Below are positions 58,727-64,000 of a stretch of DNA of 64,000 bases, one piece after another. Below the pieces are notes generated by a model that made no database searches, was not told the origin of the DNA, and saw nothing but the letters and a program-made list of their open reading frames with translations. The position numbers and the translations under genes are program-made. The DNA comes from an uncultured Bacteroidia bacterium (GTDB taxonomy: Bacteria > Bacteroidota > Bacteroidia > Bacteroidales > ML635J-15), in contig CACYQN010000003.1 in assembly GCA_902776565.1 (NCBI GenBank), positions 62,001 through 126,000 on the forward strand. The letters run 5' to 3'. Within the stretch, counting starts at the first letter, position 1. Each line of letters begins with the position of its first letter.

Positions 58727-59905
58727 CTACTTTAAATCACGATTTACAACATCGTGCAGTCCATTGATAAACTCCTTGTTGAAACCAAGGTTGTAGCGAT
58801 AATGGGTTTTCTCGTAGAACTCGTCGTACTGTTCTAGCGGCACGAGGGTAAACTTCTTCATGTCGTAGTTCAGATGGTTGACAATTAGATGGTTTGTAAT
58901 GTCGGAAAAATCCACCTTGCCGTTATCGAGCGTAACCTTGAATTGGGACAATAGCCCAACTTGATATGCATTGTCGAAGGTTTCCTGACCTTTGGGCGTG
59001 CGAGCAATGTCGTCGTCCTGCGATGCGAAGTTGCCAAGTGAGTAATAAACTAGAGTCTTGTGGTCGCTACCAATGATTTCGACTGGTTGTACCGAATGTG
59101 AATGGCTGCCATAAACGATGTCGGCACCATGTTCGTTGAGGAATTTTGCCATTTCCTTCTGCTCGCTGTTTGGCTCAAAGGTAAATTCCGTTCCCCAGTG
59201 CATCATCACGACAAGCACATCAACCTGCGGTCTAAGTACCGACATTTCGTTGGCAATCAGATTTTTGTACTCATCAGTGACTTTGCGGGTTTCAGGATTT
59301 CTGTATAGCCCGACGAGGTCTCGGTATTGCTGAGGAACAATTTGGTTTGTGCTTAAGGTGTATGCCAAAAATCCGAACTTTATGTCGTTTTTCTCAACGA
59401 TTCTGGGTGTTTCGCGGTCTTGCTGGCTACGGTATGTGCCTACTGTTACAATGTTGGTGCTGTCGAAGAAGTCGAGAGTGGAGTTTATGCCTTCTATGCC
59501 ACGGTCGAATGTGTGGTTGTTGGCTGTTGACAGCACCTGCATATCGAGTGATGCCACCAGTTCACCAATGTAGTGCGGTGCGCAGAAGTTGTAGTTGTCG
59601 CCGCTGACCTTCATGCGGTCGTTGCCGATTACGACTTCCATGTTGCCTACGGAGAGGTCATCGTCTTCGAAGTATTTCTTTACAAGCGTAAAATAGGAAT
59701 TTCTGTCGTAGCCATTATCGACAGCCGTGAAAAACGGGGCTTCGAAAAGGAAATCGCCAACAAAGGTTAGTTTTGCTTCGCGTGGAGAAGATGTGATTGT
59801 GTCTTCTGCAATGGCCTCTGCAATTGTTTCTTTTTGTTGTGTATTTGATTTGCAACTGCAAGAGAACAATGCGATTACGATTAGGAATGTGATGCTTCTA
59901 TGCAT
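58727..59905 (-). CDS. CapA-family metallophosphatase-like lipoprotein
   Basis: The protein has 392 residues. MHRSITFLIVIALFSCSC is a lipoprotein signal. The CapA/PGA_cap domain has LTFVGDFLFEAPFF, STANNHTFDRGIEGINSTLD, VMMHWGTEFTFEP and YGSHSHSVQPVEII, which carry the metal-binding Asp, Asn and His residues. CapA proteins are linked to poly-gamma-glutamate capsule, but no such genes are nearby, so the substrate is open. The ATG at 59905 is chosen because it begins the signal peptide; an upstream extension reads into repeat DNA. Confidence 0.82.
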   Translation of the reverse strand: MHRSITFLIVIALFSCSCKSNTQQKETIAEAIAEDTITSSPREAKLTFVGDFLFEAPFFTAVDNGYDRNSYFTLVKKYFEDDDLSVGNMEVVIGNDRMKVSGDNYNFCAPHYIGELVASLDMQVLSTANNHTFDRGIEGINSTLDFFDSTNIVTVGTYRSQQDRETPRIVEKNDIKFGFLAYTLSTNQIVPQQYRDLVGLYRNPETRKVTDEYKNLIANEMSVLRPQVDVLVVMMHWGTEFTFEPNSEQKEMAKFLNEHGADIVYGSHSHSVQPVEIIGSDHKTLVYYSLGNFASQDDDIARTPKGQETFDNAYQVGLLSQFKVTLDNGKVDFSDITNHLIVNHLNYDMKKFTLVPLEQYDEFYEKTHYRYNLGFNKEFINGLHDVVNRDLK

Positions 59906-59934
59906 TATACTATTCAATTTTATTGTTCTTCGTT

Positions 59935-60116
59935 TATGCGTTGTCACAATTTTTGCGTTGCTGTCGCTGCAAAAATATGCGCCAACGCTACTTATATTCA
60001 TTCTTTTCTATAAATATGTAACCTCTCAGAGGTTATGGTTGCCGTCGCTGCAAAAATGTGCGCCAACGCTATCTATAAATCACTTCGTTCTACAAATATG
60101 TAACCTCTCCGAGGTT
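59935..60116. repeat. Two copies of the AACCTCNGAGAGGTT-type dispersed repeat
   Basis: TCTATAAATATGTAACCTCT at 60007 and TCTACAAATATGTAACCTCT at 60089 are followed by CAGAGGTT or CCGAGGTT. GCTGCAAAAATATGCGCCAACGCT-like segments precede each. The reverse complement of the first copy matches 333-445. Confidence 0.7.
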
Positions 60117-60160
60117 GGGTGATTTCCTCACGAAACACATTGTGAATCAAATGTATTAAA

Positions 60161-61237
60161 TTACCGTTTGCCTGCAATGCGATTCAGTCCTTCGATGGCT
60201 GGTTCATAGTTTGTTTCGAGTTTCAGAGCCTTGCGGTAGTCGGCTTCGGCAAGCTGGTATTGCTTGTTTTGTGCGTATGCATCGCCGCGCTTGGCATAAG
60301 TCTCGAAAGCGGTTGTGTCGCAAGCCAATGCGTTTGAATAGTAGTTTATTGCCGTATTGTAGCGGTCTGGTTCGAGGCTGATTGTGCTGTACATGTCACC
60401 AAGGTCGGTGTATGCAAGGAATGTCCAGTACGATGCGCTATCCATTTGTGCTGCTTCGATGTAGGTGTCTTTAGCTTCCTCGTAGTGTCCGAAGTTGCGA
60501 AGCGACCAGCCGTTCCAATATTTAATTTCTTGATTATCGGGAAATTTTGATGTCGCCGTCTTGAAGTATTCCATAGCAATGGAATCGCCAAGTTCGGTAA
60601 GGCTTACACCTATAAGATTATATGCTTCCCAGTTTTCATCGTCATATTCAACGGATTTCTTGAAAGCTGCCAGAGCATCTTGTCTCCACTTTCGCGTGTT
60701 GGCAGTGTCCGACTCGGTTTCGGAAGCCTTGCGAAGAATTATGCCACGCACAAAGTATGAATCGCCATTTTGCAGGTTGTTGAGTTCAAGGAACTGTATT
60801 TCCTGCATAGCTTCTTGGAACATACCGACATACAAGAAAATTTTTGCGAGGTCGATGTGCGCCTGCGGATACGACGGGTAGCGGTTGATGCATTTGTTGA
60901 GCACTTCCTTTGCCTTTTCCGAGCCGTTTGCCTTGAGCATGTAAAGGCTTGCCAACTTGCTGTAATACGGAGGCTTTGTCGAATCGACCTTCATTGCGAT
61001 TTCCATATCGTTTATGGCCTCGTCGAGGTCGCCATTAAGAAATTGCAAGTCGGAACGCTGTACGAACAATGCCGCATCGTGCGGATTTTGCCGAATTTTG
61101 TCCGACAACATCTGTATGCTGTCGGACAAAGTTTTCGGTTCGGTTGTTTCTCCGCTATTGCCATTTTCGCCGTCCTTGCACGAATATGCAAGAAGTGTAA
61201 ATGCAAACAGCAGAGTTAGATAAATGTATTGCTTCAT
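60161..61237 (-). CDS. TPR-repeat lipoprotein
   Basis: The protein has 358 residues. TLLFAFTLLAYSC gives a lipobox. At least seven TPR-like units follow (AALFVQRSDLQFLNGDLDEA, AHIDLAKIFLYVGMFQEAMQ, ETYAKRGDAYAQNKQYQLAE). TPR lipoproteins act as scaffolds in the periplasm; no partner is clear. Its ATG overlaps the recA stop by one base (TAATG), so the two are translationally coupled, which is an odd pairing. Confidence 0.85.
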   Translation of the reverse strand: MKQYIYLTLLFAFTLLAYSCKDGENGNSGETTEPKTLSDSIQMLSDKIRQNPHDAALFVQRSDLQFLNGDLDEAINDMEIAMKVDSTKPPYYSKLASLYMLKANGSEKAKEVLNKCINRYPSYPQAHIDLAKIFLYVGMFQEAMQEIQFLELNNLQNGDSYFVRGIILRKASETESDTANTRKWRQDALAAFKKSVEYDDENWEAYNLIGVSLTELGDSIAMEYFKTATSKFPDNQEIKYWNGWSLRNFGHYEEAKDTYIEAAQMDSASYWTFLAYTDLGDMYSTISLEPDRYNTAINYYSNALACDTTAFETYAKRGDAYAQNKQYQLAEADYRKALKLETNYEPAIEGLNRIAGKR

Positions 61238-62247
61238 TATTTTGCTGAAATCTTTTCTCTGATTTTGTTTTCGATTTCCTCTCTCATTTCTGGATTGTCC
61301 TCGATAAGCTGCTTTACGGTGTCGCGTCCCTGTCCGAGCTTGGTTTCGCCATAGCTGAACCACGAACCGCTCTTCTTGATGATTTCGAGTTCAACAGCCA
61401 TATCGATGATTTCGCCAGTCTTTGAGATGCCTTCGCCGTAAAGAATGTCGAATTCGGCCTGCTTGAATGGCGGAGCAACTTTGTTCTTTACAACCTTTAC
61501 CTTGGTGCGGTTTCCGATGACGGTGTCGCCGTCCTTTAGCTGACCGATGCGGCGTATGTCGAGGCGGATGGATGCGTAGAATTTCAGTGCGTTACCACCG
61601 GTAGTGGTTTCGGGATTGCCGAACATTACGCCGATTTTTTCACGCAACTGGTTGATGAAGATGCAGCAAGTCTGAGTCTTGTTGATTGTTGCGGTGAGTT
61701 TGCGCAATGCCTGCGACATCAGTCGTGCCTGCAGCCCCATCTTCGAGTCGCCCATTTCGCCTTCGATTTCGGCTTTTGGTGTAAGTGCAGCCACCGAGTC
61801 GATTACGATGATGTCGATTGCACCCGAGCGGATAAGGTTGTCGGCAATTTCGAGAGCCTGTTCGCCGTTGTCGGGCTGCGAGATGATAAGGTTGTCGATG
61901 TCGACGCCAAGTTTTTCGGCATAGAAGCGGTCGAAAGCGTGTTCGGCATCGATTATTGCTGCGATACCGCCGTTTTTCTGGGCTTCGGCGATGGCGTGGA
62001 TTGCCAAAGTTGTCTTACCTGACGATTCGGGACCGTAGATTTCAATTACTCGTCCGCGTGGGTAACCACCAACGCCAAGAGCAGCGTCGAGAGCAATCGA
62101 ACCTGACTTTATAACTGGAACATTTTCGACTACCTGAGCGCCAAGCATCATGATAGAGCCCTTGCCGTAGTCCTTTTCTATTTTACCCATTGCAAGCTGA
62201 ACTGCTTTCAGCTTTTCTTTTCTGATTTCTTCTGGTGTTTCTGCCAT
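61237..62247 (-). CDS. recA: Recombinase RecA
   Basis: The protein has 336 residues. Walker A is [20 protein letters not shown], Walker [13 protein letters not shown], loop L1 [20 protein letters not shown] and loop L2 [20 protein letters not shown]. It is a central part of homologous recombination and the SOS response. It starts 16 bases after bcp ends. Confidence 0.97.
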   Translation of the reverse strand: MAETPEEIRKEKLKAVQLAMGKIEKDYGKGSIMMLGAQVVENVPVIKSGSIALDAALGVGGYPRGRVIEIYGPESSGKTTLAIHAIAEAQKNGGIAAIIDAEHAFDRFYAEKLGVDIDNLIISQPDNGEQALEIADNLIRSGAIDIIVIDSVAALTPKAEIEGEMGDSKMGLQARLMSQALRKLTATINKTQTCCIFINQLREKIGVMFGNPETTTGGNALKFYASIRLDIRRIGQLKDGDTVIGNRTKVKVVKNKVAPPFKQAEFDILYGEGISKTGEIIDMAVELEIIKKSGSWFSYGETKLGQGRDTVKQLIEDNPEMREEIENKIREKISAK

Positions 62248-62263
62248 ATCTGTAATTTTTTTG

Positions 62264-62725
62264 TTATTCTAATACTTTGGTTATCTGTTCTGTATGCTTT
62301 TTTGTGTCGACTTTTGTAAACACTTCGTCGATGATACCGTTTTCGTTGATGATGAATGTGGTGCGCAAAATTCCGTAGTATTCGCGTCCTGCCATCTTTT
62401 TCTTGTCCCACACGCCGAAAGCGTTGACAATCACCTTGTCGCTGTCGCTGATAAGGTCGAACGGGAGAGAATTCTTTTCAATGAACTTCTTGTGACTTGC
62501 TATGGAGTCGGTGCTTACGCCGATTATGGTATATCCGCGCTTCATCCAGAAGTTGTAGTTGTCGCGCAGGTCGCAAGCCTCGGCGGTGCAACCTGGAGTG
62601 CTGTCCTTCGGATAGAAGTAGAGAATGTACTTTTTTCCAGCAAGCTGTTCGCTTGTTATTGTTTCCTCGTTCTGGTTTTTTCCGCTGAACGATGGTGCTT
62701 TGTCGCCTTTTTTCAGTGTTATCAT
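62264..62725 (-). CDS. bcp: Thioredoxin-dependent thiol peroxidase (Bcp/PrxQ)
   Basis: The peroxiredoxin has 153 residues. The peroxidatic Cys and a resolving Cys four residues on are in [18 protein letters not shown]. It reduces hydroperoxides with thioredoxin. It leads the bcp-recA-TPR transcript. TATTTTTG (62753..62746, minus) is a likely -7 element. Confidence 0.93.
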   Translation of the reverse strand: MITLKKGDKAPSFSGKNQNEETITSEQLAGKKYILYFYPKDSTPGCTAEACDLRDNYNFWMKRGYTIIGVSTDSIASHKKFIEKNSLPFDLISDSDKVIVNAFGVWDKKKMAGREYYGILRTTFIINENGIIDEVFTKVDTKKHTEQITKVLE

Positions 62726-62811
62726 TGTCTTTTATGTTTAAGTTACAAAAATAATTTCAATTTTTTGTCTTTGTGCCCATTGTTGCAAAAACTTGTTAAC
62801 AAATTTGCAAA

Positions 62812-62841
62812 GGGCAGGAACTGCCTATTACAGTTCCGCCC
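62812..62841 (-). terminator. Hairpin after the second SSB gene
   Basis: GGGCAGGAACTG and CAGTTCCGCCC pair with one bulged base, 14 bases after the ssb stop. The T tract on the minus strand is weak (TTTGC), so termination may be partial. Confidence 0.5.
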
Positions 62842-62855
62842 ATTTTGCGACAGAG

Positions 62856-63200
62856 CTAAGCTGCATCGGACTTTTCCTGCTTATTCAGGCAGTAGGCTTC
62901 GTTTGCAACTACCTCGGTGACATAGCGTTTAATCTTGTTCTGATCTTCGTAGCTGTGACTCGTGAGTTTCCCTTCAACTAGGATTTCGTCTCCCTTGTGG
63001 AAATAACGCTCCACTTTCTCGGCAAGTCTGTTCCAAGCCACGATGTTGTGCCACTGGGTGTTGTTTTTCACCTGTCCGTTTTCGGAATACTGCTCGTTTG
63101 TTGCGATTGAAAACCTTGCAACTTTTCCGTTCTTTGTCTCTCTTACGATGGGGTCGCTACCTAGGCGGCCAACCAACTGTACATGATTTTTAAATTCCAT
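62856..63200 (-). CDS. Second SSB family protein lacking the acidic tail
   Basis: The protein has 114 residues. The OB fold is complete (MEFKNHVQLVGRLGSDPIVR, NNTQWHNIVAWNRLAEKVER, GDEILVEGKLTSHSYED). The protein ends CLNKQEKSDAA right after the fold, with no linker and no D-D-x-P-F tip. It should bind single-stranded DNA but not recruit partner proteins as the main SSB does. Such short SSBs occur on phages and conjugative elements, and also as second chromosomal copies. The neighbouring polyvalent protein at the right edge hints at the former. Confidence 0.9.
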   Translation of the reverse strand: MEFKNHVQLVGRLGSDPIVRETKNGKVARFSIATNEQYSENGQVKNNTQWHNIVAWNRLAEKVERYFHKGDEILVEGKLTSHSYEDQNKIKRYVTEVVANEAYCLNKQEKSDAA

Positions 63201-63250
63201 AATTTTAAAATTTTTAATTGTTAATATTTCTTGTTTTTAAATTTTTCTGT

Positions 63251-63258
63251 TATTTTTG
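63251..63258 (+). promoter_or_regulatory. -7 element of a candidate small RNA
   Basis: TATTTTTG fits TAnnTTTG. A TTG at 63231-63233 lies 17 bases upstream, slightly shorter than the 19 seen elsewhere here. Confidence 0.5.
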
Positions 63259-63263
63259 CATTA

Positions 63264-63324
63264 TCTAAGTCGTTGGGAGCGTGTCTGCGGGATGGCGCAG
63301 ATCAAATTGCCCGACGACTTTTTT
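63264..63324 (+). ncRNA. Candidate short structured RNA of about 60 nt
   Basis: AAGTCGTTGGG (63267-63277) pairs with CCCGACGACTT (63310-63320) in an 11-bp stem with one G-T pair. Inside, TCTGCG (63284-63289) pairs with CGCAGA (63296-63301). A run of T residues follows (63319-63324). A promoter element lies just upstream, so this is a complete small transcription unit or a leader with a terminator. No reading frame follows on the plus strand. The class is unknown. Confidence 0.5.
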
Positions 63325-63339
63325 ATGGTTCTGGATATA

Positions 63340-64000
63340 TCAACTGGGCGTGCTATTTTTGTTTGCATTTACATAATTTTGTAGTACTTTTGCAACCTCT
63401 CCTTGAGGATGTGGAGACGTAGTTTTACTACCATGGACCGAGTTAGATGCAGCATCCTCAAAGAGAGTTTTTATCACAAATGCTTCGTGAACATACAGAC
63501 GATTAACCTCTATGTTTGCAATAACTTCAACCACACATATATACTTCTCAACTCCTATTACAATAGGAGCAGCAATTATTCCAGTCATTTGCTTCTTGTC
63601 ATGTACTCCGTGATATTCCATAGGAAGTATTTCAACACCTTTTTCTAGCACATCCTTCACGGCAGCAAATGCAGCGGCTTTAATCCTGCTCATACCATGC
63701 TGTTTGCTATTTTGTATGCCCTTAATGTCGAGCAACACCTCTCCGAATGGAGAATCCGCTTTCCCGCCTTGTGATTTGAAATACTCATTTACTTGTTGTG
63801 CAAATGTAATCCCTTCTTTTGGTAAGAATTCATCTCCGCTTAACTCTATAATTGGTTTGTCATTAAGTAAATTCCCAGAATTTATATCTCCTTTGTTTGC
63901 ACTTACATAATTTTGTAGTACCTTTGCAATCTCTCCTTGAGGTTGCCGTGAAGTAATTTTATTGTTATCATGGACGGGGCTAGTCGCAACAATCTCCTGG
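63340..64000 (-). CDS. C-terminal part of a polyvalent protein with PBECR-type nuclease-like domain, truncated at window edge
   Basis: The frame is open from the right edge (first full codon at 63999) for 219 codons to a TGA at 63340. A PBECR (phage-Barnase-EndoU-ColicinE5/D-RelE)-like domain is recognised by VLLDIKGIQNSKQHGMSRIK, IIAAPIVIGVEKYICVVEVI and VNRLYVHEAFVIK. The peptide TSRQPQGEIAKVLQNYVSAN near the edge recurs as TSPHPQGEVAKVLQNYVNAN at the end, so a module is duplicated. Such domains occur at the ends of large phage-head or conjugative proteins and polymorphic toxins. No Met start is needed inside the window. Family assignment is by motif memory only. Confidence 0.7.
   Translation of the reverse strand, partial: QEIVATSPVHDNNKITSRQPQGEIAKVLQNYVSANKGDINSGNLLNDKPIIELSGDEFLPKEGITFAQQVNEYFKSQGGKADSPFGEVLLDIKGIQNSKQHGMSRIKAAAFAAVKDVLEKGVEILPMEYHGVHDKKQMTGIIAAPIVIGVEKYICVVEVIANIEVNRLYVHEAFVIKTLFEDAASNSVHGSKTTSPHPQGEVAKVLQNYVNANKNSTPS

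Noticed and set aside
63264..63324. tRNA gene suggested by a TGGCGCAG word
   Set aside because: No acceptor stem, anticodon arm or T-arm consensus can be drawn; the fold is a long hairpin with a T run.

Overview
The window comes from a member of the Bacteroidota, most likely a Bacteroidales-type organism. The signs are giant secreted proteins with type IX secretion system (T9SS) type A and type B C-terminal sorting domains, a PorP/SprF homologue, the ssb-gldE-gldD-phosphopantetheinyl transferase block, and the acpP-fabF-rnc cluster. Promoters also fit the Bacteroidota sigma factor: a -33 TTG, 19 bases, then TAnnTTTG occurs with exact spacing at four loci. The edges are cut: a signal peptide start is truncated at the left and a large polyvalent (phage/mobile-type) protein is truncated at the right.

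Layout. 1-14 kb: a 10-kb gene for a giant T9SS cargo protein, divergent from porP and a PorE-like OmpA/TPR gene. 13.9-17.1 kb: PPTase, gldD, gldE and ssb on the minus strand. 17.4-17.5 kb: a candidate small RNA with its own promoter and terminator. 17.6-21.2 kb: a minus-strand operon of an NrtR-like Nudix regulator, an ADP-ribosylglycohydrolase fused to a macro-like domain, and a von Willebrand A protein fused to the same domain. It is preceded by two matching palindromes 52 bp apart that bracket its promoter. 21.5-24.4 kb: a fatty-acid permease, upp and a small outer-membrane protein. 24.5-33.3 kb: a cobalamin riboswitch followed by two paralogous giant surface proteins that share an ALK-like glycine-rich domain but carry different T9SS sorting domains.

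33.7-45.7 kb is mostly core: lpxA, a stand-alone lpxC, rnc, fabF and acpP on the minus strand. On the plus strand are purN, dnaB, a dCMP deaminase, an S41 protease, tgt, an LptF/G permease and a PagL-like lipid A deacylase. 45.8-50.8 kb holds a DUF4173 membrane protein, a MntA/HepT-type toxin-antitoxin pair, a PfkB kinase, an AlbA_2 protein, tandem palindromes and a MerR regulator. 50.9-62.7 kb holds nif3, a decayed reading frame, lpxD, mfd, a lipoprotein, a cupin, a CapA-like protein and the bcp-recA-TPR operon. At the right edge sit a second SSB without an acidic tail, another candidate small RNA, and the tail of a protein with a PBECR-type nuclease-like domain.

Intergenic DNA is full of short dispersed repeats and palindromes, several in three or more copies. 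One has invaded a coding sequence (the PPTase). Two related MITE-like elements without a transposase are present. No rRNA, tRNA, CRISPR array or intact insertion sequence was seen. The best candidates for something new are the palindrome-controlled ADP-ribose operon and the B12 riboswitch placed in front of a giant adhesin.
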